Source: Planctomycetota bacterium (GTDB lineage Bacteria; Planctomycetota; UBA11346). From it: a DNA stretch of 51,093 bases. Location of the stretch: positions 1-51,093 of the forward strand of contig JALHRW010000013.1 in the NCBI GenBank assembly GCA_022841245.1, read 5' to 3'. The notes under the pieces were generated by a model. That model did no database searches. It was not told the DNA's origin and worked only from the letters and a program-made list of their open reading frames with translations. A program made the position numbers and the translations under genes. Of the stretch, positions 1-7,703 are shown in pieces (within the stretch, counting starts at the first letter, position 1; every line of letters begins with the position of its first letter).

Positions 1-1168
1 CATGCAGCGCGCGCAGCACGTGAGCGGTCAGGTCGGGCGCGCTCTGGTCGAACGGCAGCCGGCCCCAGCCGCGGCAGAAGGTCGGCCAGCCGCCGTCGCC
101 GTTCTGCAGCCGCAGCAGCCAGCGCACGCCGCGCTGCACTGCCGCGGCCAGCCTCGGATCGCCGGCCAGGGCGAGCACCGCTCCGGCGGTGTCGTCGGCG
201 TCGGGCACCCCGCCGGGCAGATCGGTCCATGCCCAGGCGCCTGCTTCGGCGCCGGTGTAGGGATGCGGCGTGGTGGTCTGGCGGGCGGCAAGCCAGGCGC
301 GAGATGCGGTGGTGTCGGCCTCCGGACCGAGCGCGGTGATGGCGCTGGAGGTCAGCCAGCAGGCGAGGTCGCTATCAATCGCCCAGCTGCCGTCGCCGCG
401 TTGCGAACGCCGCAGGAAGTCTCGGCAGCGCACGACCACCGCGTGCTCGGCTCCGACCACCGGGATCAGCGCCATGGCGACGAAGGCGGTCAGCGGCACG
501 GCCTCGAGGAAGCCGCCGCCTGCCGGCTGGATCGCCGCCAGCAGCCGCAGCACGCGCTGGCGCAGCAACCGGCGCAACAGTCGGCGGGCTGGACGATGCT
601 GGTGGATGCACAAGCCGACCGCGATCAGCGCCGGCAGGGCGTAGCTCACCACCTGCAGGCGCAGCACGCCCCACCAGACGCGCGGCACGGCGGCGAGCTC
701 GACGGGCAGCGCCGGGATGCCATCCCACGCGGCGGTGCCGGCCAGCGCGCAGGCCATGTGGATGGGCGCGGCGAAGGTCCGGTCGGCTCCGTAGAGCGCC
801 GCCACCGCCGCCATGCGTCCGGCCGGATCGGCGGCAGAGCGCGGCGTCAGCCAGCGTTCGGCCTGGGCGATGGCGCTGCTGGGACCCGTGCACGATAGCG
901 CGGCATGCACCAGCAGCGTGGTCGGCAGGTTGCTCGGCGAGGCGGGCGTGTCGCCCCAGCCGCCGTCGGCGTTGGCGCGGGCCTCCAGCCACTGCCGGCC
1001 GCGCTGCACCGCAGCCGCATCATCGCCGGCTTGATAGAGAGCCTGCACCGCCAAGGCGGTGGCGAGGGCCGAGGACGACAGCCGCCCGCGCCAGTGATCG
1101 CCGGTGCGCTGGCTGATCAGAGCCGCGCGCGCGGTCGCCAGGGCGGCGTCGAGGTCCTCGCGCTTCAT
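1..1168 (-). CDS. squalene-hopene cyclase family protein, C-terminus off the window
   Basis: Minus-strand frame open from an ATG at 1168 to the left edge, giving about 389 N-terminal residues. The translation carries prenyltransferase/squalene-cyclase repeats: DGGWGD near residue 65, then GGVPDADDTAGAV with the catalytic-type DXDD motif at residues 323-326, then a QW-like repeat QNGDGGWPTF followed by CRGWGRLPFDQSAPDLTAH, a planctomycete-type signature. Family members protonate and cyclise squalene or related polyprenes at the inner membrane. The family is usually about 600-700 residues, so roughly 250 lie outside. DXDD comes about 50 residues earlier than in classical hopene cyclases, so this may be a shorter cyclase-like paralogue rather than a true Shc. 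The start lies 40 bp downstream of the recombinase stop on the same strand. No strong ribosome binding site is seen. Confidence 0.8.
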   Translation of the reverse strand, partial: MKREDLDAALATARAALISQRTGDHWRGRLSSSALATALAVQALYQAGDDAAAVQRGRQWLEARANADGGWGDTPASPSNLPTTLLVHAALSCTGPSSAIAQAERWLTPRSAADPAGRMAAVAALYGADRTFAAPIHMACALAGTAAWDGIPALPVELAAVPRVWWGVLRLQVVSYALPALIAVGLCIHQHRPARRLLRRLLRQRVLRLLAAIQPAGGGFLEAVPLTAFVAMALIPVVGAEHAVVVRCRDFLRRSQRGDGSWAIDSDLACWLTSSAITALGPEADTTASRAWLAARQTTTPHPYTGAEAGAWAWTDLPGGVPDADDTAGAVLALAGDPRLAAAVQRGVRWLLRLQNGDGGWPTFCRGWGRLPFDQSAPDLTAHVLRALH

Positions 1169-1208
1169 GCGCAGGGAGTGTGCCCGCGCTCCGGCGCAGG
1201 TCGATGGC

Positions 1209-2258
1209 CTAGAGAATCGCCCCCGGTCCCTGGATATGCGCATCGACGTCGGCCGTATAGGTATCCAGCATGCGATCGTCCTTATGCCGGGAGACGCGGC
1301 GGATCTGCACGTTGCTCGCGCCGGCCAGTCGCGCCTCGGTGATGAAGCCACGGCGCAAACTATGCGGACTGATGTCGTCGCCGAGCTTCATGCGTTTGAG
1401 GATGAAACGGATCGAGGACGGATCGAGCGGCCGGAGACCGACGACGCCATGGCGGTCGATGCGCCGGAACAGGGGACCGGTGCCGATCTGCGCTGCCGTG
1501 CGCCAACGTTGCAGCGCACTCAGGGCATCGAGCCGGGGGTCGCTGGCCGGATAGATCGGCACGGTCTGCCCCTTGCGATCCTTGTCCGTCTTGCTGCGAC
1601 GGATCCGCAGCACCCAACCACCAGCGGGTGTCATGGTGAGATCGTCGACCCGCACGGTGGCCAGCTCGCTGCGACGCAGGGCGGCCGAGAAGCCGAGCAG
1701 GAGGAGGGCCTGATCGCGCAACGCGGGCAGCCTGATGGCGTCCTCGCTCTGCGTGGCGGCGAGCTGCAGGCGCTTGAGCGCAGCCAGGAGCGGAGCGCGC
1801 AGCAGGGGGGCTTTGCGCATCGGCGGGGCCGCTAGGTGAACCAGCAGTTCACCATCGAACCAGGTCTTGAAACCGTGATGGGCCAGCGGTGCAGGCAGGT
1901 CGAGCAGGCCGCGCAGGGCGGTGACGGCGGCCATGGCCACGCGGGTCGAGGACACGCCCCAGCCGTCGGCTCCGGTGGTCATGGCCCGCAGCCAGCCGCG
2001 CAGCAGGGCATCATCGTCGAGTCCGCAGTCCCGCCGTTCGCACAGCGACCACCACGCGGTGATGAACGGTCGATAGGTCCGCGCTGTGCCGGCCGCGACC
2101 CGGGTGGACAGTCGCTCGAGCAGTGCGTCGAGGTGTCCGCTGTCGTCGACGGTAGCGATGGGGCGGCCGTCGCCGTCACGCACCTCGCGGAGCACCAGCC
2201 GGGTGATCGGTAGGCCGAGGATCTTGCTGGTGCGGGCCAGTCGTCGGCGGGTCGGCAT
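1209..2258 (-). CDS. tyrosine recombinase / phage-type integrase
   Basis: Protein of 349 residues from ATG 2258 (a GTG at 2294 would add 12 residues). The catalytic set of the XerC/D-phage integrase family is complete: Arg195 in ALRRSEL, a Lys-rich beta-hairpin (RRSKTDKDRKG), His299-x-x-Arg302 in HSLRRG, His325 in RVSRHKDD and Tyr334 in LDTYT, with the canonical nine-residue His-Tyr spacing. The N-terminal third looks like a SAM-like core-binding domain. The protein should cut and rejoin DNA through a 3'-phosphotyrosine. No excisionase, phage or transposon gene is adjacent; the next gene on the strand is the squalene cyclase 40 bp away. It may be a solitary integrase left by an element, or a housekeeping-type recombinase. 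An intact catalytic set argues against long-term decay. Confidence 0.9.
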   Translation of the reverse strand: MPTRRRLARTSKILGLPITRLVLREVRDGDGRPIATVDDSGHLDALLERLSTRVAAGTARTYRPFITAWWSLCERRDCGLDDDALLRGWLRAMTTGADGWGVSSTRVAMAAVTALRGLLDLPAPLAHHGFKTWFDGELLVHLAAPPMRKAPLLRAPLLAALKRLQLAATQSEDAIRLPALRDQALLLLGFSAALRRSELATVRVDDLTMTPAGGWVLRIRRSKTDKDRKGQTVPIYPASDPRLDALSALQRWRTAAQIGTGPLFRRIDRHGVVGLRPLDPSSIRFILKRMKLGDDISPHSLRRGFITEARLAGASNVQIRRVSRHKDDRMLDTYTADVDAHIQGPGAIL

Positions 2259-2668
2259 GGGACGATAGTTCACGCGCGTCCGGCATTTCAACACACGCTA
2301 ATTGTCGATCAGTAGGAGTCGAGGTCATCGCCAACCCGATCCACGTGTGGCCGATAGTTCACTGGTTGGACGGGGCCGGACATCTGTCCGTATCCCAATT
2401 GAGCGAGCCGACGCCTTCGGCTCCTAAGTCCCAGAAGGTACTTGCGGGCTATCAAGCTAATGCCGAACCTGGGCACGGTTTATGGAAGGGTAATTCGTTT
2501 TTCGCGTCCTAGAATGACGGATGAACCGGTCCCATCTGGCCGATAGAATAGACTTGTGATTCACAGCGTCGTCAACCGCGGACGCAAAGCCGTCACTGTT
2601 GTGCTATATCGTACATTCCTGGGGTCGACGTGCTATTCAGGCCACGTTCTTCCTCCCCTCGCTCGGCT
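2259..2668. other. intergenic region upstream of the recombinase
   Basis: No gene is supported over these 410 bp. An 11-bp direct repeat CGATAGTTCAC occurs at 2263-2273 and 2352-2362, just upstream of and inside the recombinase leader, and a related GGCCGATAG lies near 2540. A 7-bp hairpin GAGCCGA/TCGGCTC spans 2405-2423. These could be recombinase arm or core sites, but nothing proves this. Confidence 0.4.
2263..2362. repeat. 11-bp direct repeat next to the integrase
   Basis: CGATAGTTCAC is present exactly at 2263-2273 and again at 2352-2362, 89 bp apart in the same orientation. Short direct repeats beside a tyrosine recombinase can be arm-type binding sites. This assignment is inference only. 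Confidence 0.35.
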
Positions 2669-3442
2669 TCACAGCCGGGTGAGCGCCTCGCGGGTAGTAG
2701 CGCCGCTGACCTCGTAGGTGCGTCCGTCCACGACAGTCACGTCGGGCCGGCCGGGGATGCGCCCGCGCTCGACCAGTTCGAGGCGCATAGTCACCGGCTT
2801 GGCGTGGACCAGCGGCTTGATCTCACGGTGCTTGCGGCAGGCCGCCTCGGTGGTGTCGGTGATCAAGCGGTGCGCCATGTCTTTGCTGAGCATGCGGGCT
2901 CCGCCCGAGGACAGCCCGACCTTGACCTGGGCGGTGAGCACACCGGGAATCCACTGCCGCGCCTCGGCGCAGACCTTGTCGTCGCCGCTGACCATGATCG
3001 TCGGCACGCCGGCATCACCGGCGATGCCGGCGTCGATGGCGATCTCGCCGGCCTTGACCCCGTTCAGCCACAGGTTCTGCCACGAGCCCGACGACATGGT
3101 GTGCTCGAGCACGGCGCAGCGCGCGCCGGCCATGGCGTGGAAGCCGAGCAGGATGACCGCATCGTACTCGCCGATGTCGTGCAGGCGGCCGAGGTCGTTG
3201 GTGCCGACCTGGTAATCGGCGCGCGGATCGGCCAGGTCCCAGATGATGTTGTGGCCGCTGCCGTGACTGTCCCATGCGGTGACGTGGCTGGCGCCACCGC
3301 GGAAGCAGCCCTCGACACAAGCGTTGATGTCCCAGGTCACCATCCTCCGCGCCTCCTCGTAGCGGGAGTCGGCGCGCACCACCTGCTCGCGGGTGGCGAT
3401 ACCGGAGATGCCTTCCATATCGACGTCGATGAAGATGCGCAT
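2669..3442 (-). CDS. M55 family D-aminopeptidase (DppA-like)
   Basis: Protein of 257 residues, close to the usual 270-280 of the family. The zinc ligands known from Bacillus DppA are visible at nearly the same positions: Asp8 and Glu10 in IDVDMEGISG, His60 in WDSHG, His102 in GFHAMAG and Glu133 in VKAGE; His114 fits the catalytic histidine. M55 enzymes form a self-compartmentalising decamer that releases N-terminal D-amino acids. The gene starts 9 bp after the CapA-like gene stop on the same strand, so the two are almost certainly one transcript. With CapA it suggests handling of D-amino-acid peptides, from peptidoglycan turnover or poly-gamma-glutamate-like polymers. No signal peptide is seen, so it is probably cytoplasmic. 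Confidence 0.92.
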   Translation of the reverse strand: MRIFIDVDMEGISGIATREQVVRADSRYEEARRMVTWDINACVEGCFRGGASHVTAWDSHGSGHNIIWDLADPRADYQVGTNDLGRLHDIGEYDAVILLGFHAMAGARCAVLEHTMSSGSWQNLWLNGVKAGEIAIDAGIAGDAGVPTIMVSGDDKVCAEARQWIPGVLTAQVKVGLSSGGARMLSKDMAHRLITDTTEAACRKHREIKPLVHAKPVTMRLELVERGRIPGRPDVTVVDGRTYEVSGATTREALTRL

Positions 3443-3451
3443 GCGGTTCCT

Positions 3452-4684
3452 TCAGGTGGCGGGACGCGAGGCGAGACGGGATTGCTCGACGGCGAGCGGA
3501 CGACGCCAGCTGGCGTCGCTGCGCTGCTGGACCGCCCAGTTTTCGCGCGCAGCTTCGAGGATCTCGCGCATCCAGCTGCGGTTCTCGGCGACCAGGCAGA
3601 GGCGGCCGACGAGGTCCTCGATGACGTCGTCGACGCCGCGCGTCTCCAGCTGCTTGGCCGCCCGCCGCAGGTAGATGGCGAAGTGCCGCTTGGAGATGTC
3701 GCGCCAAGTCTTGCGCACGAAGGCCTCGTCCTGCAACCAGGCGTCGAGCTGGGCGAAGTAGGCCAGCATCTCCGTCGCTGCCGCGCCGGCGAGGGGGGCG
3801 GGGCGCTCTTCGGGCGGTTCGTTGATGCGGAAGGGGATGCGCTCGAACGAGGTCACACCCTGCCGCGTCACCTGCGCCAGCAGCAGGAAGGTCGAAGCGG
3901 TGTGCGGTCCATTGTCGCGCATGTAGGGACAAGTGTGCGCCGGGAAGACGAAATTGCCCAGCGAATGCGCGATCAGCGCGCCGTGCGCCATCTCGACGCC
4001 CTGCGGCACGTGCGGGTGGTGCTGCAGCACGATCTTCGCTCCGGCGCGGGCGATCTCGCGCGCGGCGCGCAGGCGCGGCAGCGAAGGGGTGGGCATGAAC
4101 TCCAGGTCGGCGTGGATCGAAACAACCAGGATGTCGACTCGGCCACGGTTCTCGGCCACATCCTGGAGGATGCTCTCCAGTTCGTAGAAGGCGTGACTGT
4201 TCTCACGGTGGCCGAGGACGTAGTTCGAGTCCTCGGCATAGCAGAGGAAGCCGAAGCTCAGTCCACCACGTTCGACCACGCGCAGGCGCCGGGCCTCGGC
4301 CTGCGTCTGGCCGACCCCGGCGGTGGCGATGCCGGCTTCTTCCAGGCAGCGTTGCGTGTATTCCATGCCGACGCAGCCGGCATCGAGCACGTGGTTGGCG
4401 GCGAGATTGAGGAAGCCGAAGCCGGCCTGGCGCAGGGCCTGGGCGCAGAACGGCCCGGGTGGAATGGACAGCAGCACGGCGGTGCCGGGCTCGAAGCGCT
4501 CCGCCGGCACGTCTGGCGGCACGCTGACCGACTCCATGTTGCCGAAGAGCAGGTCCGCCTTGGCCAGCTCGAGCATGGCGCGCTCGAACGGCCACTGGCC
4601 ACCGCGCTCCAACATCAGCCGACCGATCTCGCCAGAACAGGCGATGTCGCCTACTGCACCGAAACTGACATAGGCATGGGGCAC
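3452..4684 (-). CDS. CapA/PgsA-like metallophosphatase-fold protein
   Basis: Protein of 410 residues with the CapA (PGA_cap) fold. It begins AVGDIACSG with Asp13, then FGNMES, NLAANHVLDAG, SIHADLEF, QHHPHVPQGVE and AHSLGNFVF, which match the metal-binding loops of calcineurin-like CapA proteins. Family members take part in poly-gamma-glutamate synthesis or export, but many in this fold have unknown substrates. Unlike capsule CapA it has no N-terminal membrane anchor or signal peptide. The last 150 residues are a helical, Arg-rich extension not typical of the family. It is first gene of an operon with the M55 peptidase. The operator-like element at 4738-4749 and a promoter-like pair lie about 55-80 bp upstream of the start. 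Confidence 0.85.
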   Translation of the reverse strand: MPHAYVSFGAVGDIACSGEIGRLMLERGGQWPFERAMLELAKADLLFGNMESVSVPPDVPAERFEPGTAVLLSIPPGPFCAQALRQAGFGFLNLAANHVLDAGCVGMEYTQRCLEEAGIATAGVGQTQAEARRLRVVERGGLSFGFLCYAEDSNYVLGHRENSHAFYELESILQDVAENRGRVDILVVSIHADLEFMPTPSLPRLRAAREIARAGAKIVLQHHPHVPQGVEMAHGALIAHSLGNFVFPAHTCPYMRDNGPHTASTFLLLAQVTRQGVTSFERIPFRINEPPEERPAPLAGAAATEMLAYFAQLDAWLQDEAFVRKTWRDISKRHFAIYLRRAAKQLETRGVDDVIEDLVGRLCLVAENRSWMREILEAARENWAVQQRSDASWRRPLAVEQSRLASRPAT

Positions 4685-4737
4685 AACCGCTCCTTTTCCC
4701 GTGGAGGCGGGACGGACACCGGATTACACAGCGATTC

Positions 4738-4768
4738 CATATGTATAATCGCCTATAGATCGGCACAA
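4738..4768 (-). promoter_or_regulatory. promoter with type-B operator for the CapA-M55 operon
   Basis: Read on the minus strand there is TTGTGC, a 15-bp spacer and TATACA inside ATTATACATATG (4738-4749). The same 12-mer occurs at 21132-21143 upstream of the GH94 operon, and 18 of 25 positions agree around it. This looks like a -10 element overlapped by a regulator site shared by the two operons. Confidence 0.5.
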
Positions 4769-4954
4769 GCTGTGATGCCCTGTGCCGTGCACGGCGCCGG
4801 CCGGTTCAGCGTGCGGCCCTGGCGCGGCGGATGGCAGCATCGACGACGTCGCGGGCCTGAGTTCTATGTCGAAGTGCAACACCCGTGCGCTGCCGCCCAC
4901 CCAGAGCCTCCCTTTCCCGGTCACGACAGGGCATCGAGGGAGGCGCGCGGAGGG

Positions 4955-4997
4955 GTCAAGGACGCGAAGCGCCGAGCCCTGCGAGGGCATCCTTGAC
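4955..4997. repeat. imperfect hairpin with 11-bp arms
   Basis: GTCAAGGACGC at 4955-4965 pairs with GCATCCTTGAC at 4987-4997 (one mismatch per arm, 21-nt loop). It lies about 120 bp from a transposase relic. A REP-like element linked to IS200-type transposases is possible; a terminator is less likely because no T-run follows on either strand. Confidence 0.45.
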
Positions 4998-5078
4998 GCC
5001 GAGCACGCCGACCACGATACCCAGGCGCGTCCGTCCGTGGACAGGCACCCGACGACAACTTGCATTGGGTTTTTATAA

Positions 5079-5159
5079 GCCATCGACCAGCCCGACGGCT
5101 GCGGCTTCACCGCCGCCATCACGCTCGATGAATACCTGACCCTGGTGGACGAGACCGGC
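5079..5159 (+). pseudogene. short relic of an IS200/REP-type transposase
   Basis: The plus-strand frame at 5118-5159 reads ITLDEYLTLVDETG, which matches LTLDDYLCLLDATG in the transposase remnant at 21298-22209, with compatible sequence just before it. Homology ends abruptly on both sides and no start, HUH motif or stop is retained. The rest of the 640-bp gap between the CapA and GntR genes (4685-5323) contains no credible gene. A 9-bp inverted repeat (TGGGTTTTT at 5066-5074, AAAAACCCA at 5200-5208) flanks the relic and could be old element ends. Confidence 0.45.
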
Positions 5160-5323
5160 CCGTACCCAAGGCACCGTGATGCAGCAGCCCAGGGGGTAGA
5201 AAAACCCAGATACGCACCGCTCTCTGCCACCCCGAGCCGGCCCGATGCAGCTCTAACACATGCTAACAGCATTTATCGTGAGTATAAAAACGGCGGAAAA
5301 GGGAAGAAGGGAAGGATGCAGCA

Positions 5324-6373
5324 TCAGGGTCGCCGCAACGGGCCGCAGCTCGCCCGACGGATGAACTCAGTGGGTAGGACATGCTGACGTGCCGGCATGG
5401 TTGGATTGAGCAGGCGCTCTCGCAGCAGACGCACAGCGTCGCGTCCCGAGCCATGGATGTCCATCCGTACTGAGGACAAGGCCAGGCTGCTGAACAGACC
5501 GAGATCGCCGAAGCCGATAATGCTGAGGGAGCCCGGTATGGCGACCTGGGCCTCGGTGGCGGCGGCGAGGATGCCGTGGGCTGTGTGATCGTCGCTGCAT
5601 ACCACCGCGGTGGGCGCCCGGGCGGGGTCGGCGAGCAGTTGTCGGCCGAAGGCATAGCCGGCTTCGCACGAGGGCATTACCGTATAGTCGCGCTCCGGCT
5701 GCAGTGCCAGACCGTGTGCGGCCATGGCGCGTGCGCAGCCGGCCCGGCGCTCGCGTGCGGCCCCGGTCTGATGCATGGCGAAGGCGATATCGCGATGGCC
5801 GAGCGAGATCAGCGAATCGACCGCGATGGCGGCGCCGTTCTCGTTGGCATGCGAGATCGCATCGTAGGGACGGACCGAGGGACAGGGAGAGCACTCGTAC
5901 GCCAGCACTGGCAGGCCAGTGTCGAGGAGCGTGCGCATCATGTCGGACTCCATCCACAGGGCGATGAGGGCCTGGACGTCATGGAGGTCACCGAGGTCGG
6001 GCAGGACGCGCAGTGAGAGGACCGACGGACGGCAGGCGGAAAGGATGCCGCCGAGGAGGCGGGCGGGGAAGACGCCGCCGATGTTGGTCTCGGCCGCGCT
6101 CGGCAACACCAGGGCGATGTTCGCGGTCGGCGCGTGCGTGCCGCCGACGATGAAGGTGCCGCGGCCGGGAATGCGGCGCAGCACGCCTTCGGCGGCCAGT
6201 TCGACGATCGAGCGTCGGACGGTCAGCCGGCTGAGTTTGAGCATCTCGGCCAGTTCGCGCTCCGATGGCAGGGGTTGATCGTGCTGCGTGCCACTGTTGC
6301 GGATGAATTCGAGCAATGCGGATTTCACCTGCTGGTAGAGCGGGGCCTTGGAGCCTCGGTCGAGTTTGATCAT
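5324..6373 (-). CDS. GntR-LacI hybrid transcriptional regulator
   Basis: Protein of 349 residues. Residues 1-75 are a GntR winged helix (PLYQQVKSALLEFIR, LPSERELAEMLKLSRLTVRRSI, GVLRRIPGRGTFI). Residues 85-345 are a LacI-type periplasmic-binding-fold sensor (GHRDIAFA, PTAVVCSDDHTAHGIL, SIIGFGDLG). This architecture is that of AraR-like sugar regulators, which dimerise and release palindromic operators when a sugar binds. Candidate operators with the same pattern are upstream of its own gene (6517-6540), of the six-hairpin glycosidase gene (37375-37402) and of the GH42-like gene (46169-46193), so it may control dispersed carbohydrate genes and itself. The ligand cannot be read from the sequence. 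It is transcribed away from the pseudopilin operon. Confidence 0.92.
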   Translation of the reverse strand: MIKLDRGSKAPLYQQVKSALLEFIRNSGTQHDQPLPSERELAEMLKLSRLTVRRSIVELAAEGVLRRIPGRGTFIVGGTHAPTANIALVLPSAAETNIGGVFPARLLGGILSACRPSVLSLRVLPDLGDLHDVQALIALWMESDMMRTLLDTGLPVLAYECSPCPSVRPYDAISHANENGAAIAVDSLISLGHRDIAFAMHQTGAARERRAGCARAMAAHGLALQPERDYTVMPSCEAGYAFGRQLLADPARAPTAVVCSDDHTAHGILAAATEAQVAIPGSLSIIGFGDLGLFSSLALSSVRMDIHGSGRDAVRLLRERLLNPTMPARQHVLPTEFIRRASCGPLRRP

Positions 6374-6516
6374 GCGGCTGATGCTCGACCAGCGAAGTGG
6401 ACCAGCAAGAGCTTACCACATGGATCACCAGGAGTTGCAAGGAGTGGAGGCCTCCTTCGGAAGCGCTCGTCGGAGCTGAAAATGGCCCGATGGTAGACTC
6501 TGGGACGCCTATAATA

Positions 6517-6540
6517 ATATTCTGGTAGATACAAGATTAT
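6517..6540. promoter_or_regulatory. type-A operator upstream of the GntR-LacI gene
   Basis: An imperfect 24-bp palindrome with left half ATATTCTGGTAG and right half ATACAAGATTAT; 18 of 24 positions pair symmetrically. It matches the perfect palindrome at 37377-37400 at 18 of 24 positions and the site at 46169 at 16 of 24. It lies in the AT-rich 304-bp gap (6374-6677) between the regulator and the pseudopilin operon, about 145 bp upstream of the regulator start, consistent with autoregulation. The rest of the gap has no gene that I can support. Confidence 0.55.
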
Positions 6541-6677
6541 ATAAATAATAATTGACAAATATTTTGAAATAATGCGAATTTATTCACGATACGAGCCGGC
6601 GGGATAGTCGTATTTGGGTTAGTTTGAGCAATATGTATTCCTTGTGGTATTGGTGGTATTAACCACTACTATACTGT

Positions 6678-7703
6678 ATGCGAACCGCATTCGCGAGAGC
6701 GGACAGTGGCCTCAGCCTGATCGAGCTGCTGATCGTGAGCAGCATCCTGGTCATGCTGATCAGCGTCGCGCTGCCGCTCCTCAACATGGCCCACCGCCTC
6801 GCCCGCGCCTCGGAGACCCGTTCGGTGATGGCCAAAGTGGATGTGGCCGCCCGCCTGTTCCGCGAGGAGCATGGTCCCTATCCCTACCAGATCGCCTACG
6901 CCGACCTGGCCGCCGGCGAAGCGTGGACGAACCGCCTCTTCTACCAGCTGGGCACCACCATCAGCCAGGCCGATTTCGTCCGCGTCATGCGCGATGCCGA
7001 TGCCGCGGCCGCCAACTACGCCTCGAGCGGATGCTCGCGCTGGGCCTTCGACTGGACCGACATCTCGAGCTACGACCGGAACGCGAAACCCCGGTTGCAC
7101 AACCGCATGGCCGCCGAGCGGGCCCGGATGGCGATCTATGCGGGCAACACCGGCATCACCGGCCCGCAACGCCAGTCCGGCCCATCGCATCTGTCCACCG
7201 ATCCGTTGCTGAAGGATGCCGTCGCAGCGAGCACGGCGAATCCCGGCCTGGCCAAGGACTACCTGGCCGGCGAGGTCGAGGCCCGTTTCGTCCGGGGCGC
7301 GGCGGTCCTCGATGCGTGGGGCCGGCCGCTGATCTACGTCTGCCAGGTGATCGAGGGTATGCGCACCGCGGCATCGGTCGGGCACGAGGGCACGATCTCG
7401 CTCGACACGCGGTTCTTCGGCATGAACAGCTTGGGCCGCACGACACTGCTCGGGCCCGACGCCGACGGTCGCCCCGGTCTGGATTCGATCACGCGGCAGC
7501 CGGTCCAGGCCGATGCGGCGCGCGGACTGCCGGACCTAGGCAACCTGCGCCATTCTGATCGGCGAAACTACGCCCCGCAGCGCCTGGAGCTGGAATTCGA
7601 GTTGTGGAGCGCCGGACCTGACGGCAAGGCCAACTGGATGCGCGATGCAGGGGACAACCGGGACAACGTGGCGCTCGTCGACTACGACAAAGGCCTGCCA
7701 TGA
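6678..7703 (+). CDS. type II pseudopilin, GspG-like
   Basis: Protein of 341 residues with a type III signal: a charged leader MRTAFARADSG, cleavage expected after Gly11, then LSLIELLIVSSILVMLISVALPLL with the conserved Glu5 of the mature protein. Prepilin peptidase cuts and methylates such proteins, which assemble into pilus-like fibres in the inner membrane. The globular part ends with WMRDAGDNRDNVALVDYDKGLP. At 341 residues it is more than twice a normal GspG (about 145). It is first of five overlapping pseudopilin genes; its stop overlaps the next start (ATGA). No ribosome binding site precedes the ATG, but the leader fits this start well. Confidence 0.85.
   Translation: MRTAFARADSGLSLIELLIVSSILVMLISVALPLLNMAHRLARASETRSVMAKVDVAARLFREEHGPYPYQIAYADLAAGEAWTNRLFYQLGTTISQADFVRVMRDADAAAANYASSGCSRWAFDWTDISSYDRNAKPRLHNRMAAERARMAIYAGNTGITGPQRQSGPSHLSTDPLLKDAVAASTANPGLAKDYLAGEVEARFVRGAAVLDAWGRPLIYVCQVIEGMRTAASVGHEGTISLDTRFFGMNSLGRTTLLGPDADGRPGLDSITRQPVQADAARGLPDLGNLRHSDRRNYAPQRLELEFELWSAGPDGKANWMRDAGDNRDNVALVDYDKGLP

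Noticed and set aside
2-898. 298-codon plus-strand frame over the squalene cyclase
   Set aside because: Mirror frame of the cyclase; the opposite strand has the DXDD and QW motifs.
2630-4996. 788-codon plus-strand frame over the M55 and CapA genes
   Set aside because: Antisense to two well-supported metalloenzyme genes; no recognisable domain.
4724-5272. 182-codon minus-strand frame upstream of the CapA gene
   Set aside because: It overlaps the promoter island and the transposase relic, has no motifs, and its composition looks non-coding.
6670-6675. TATACT box directly before the first pseudopilin gene
   Set aside because: It ends 2 bp before the ATG, so transcription would start inside the gene; not usable as the promoter for this start.
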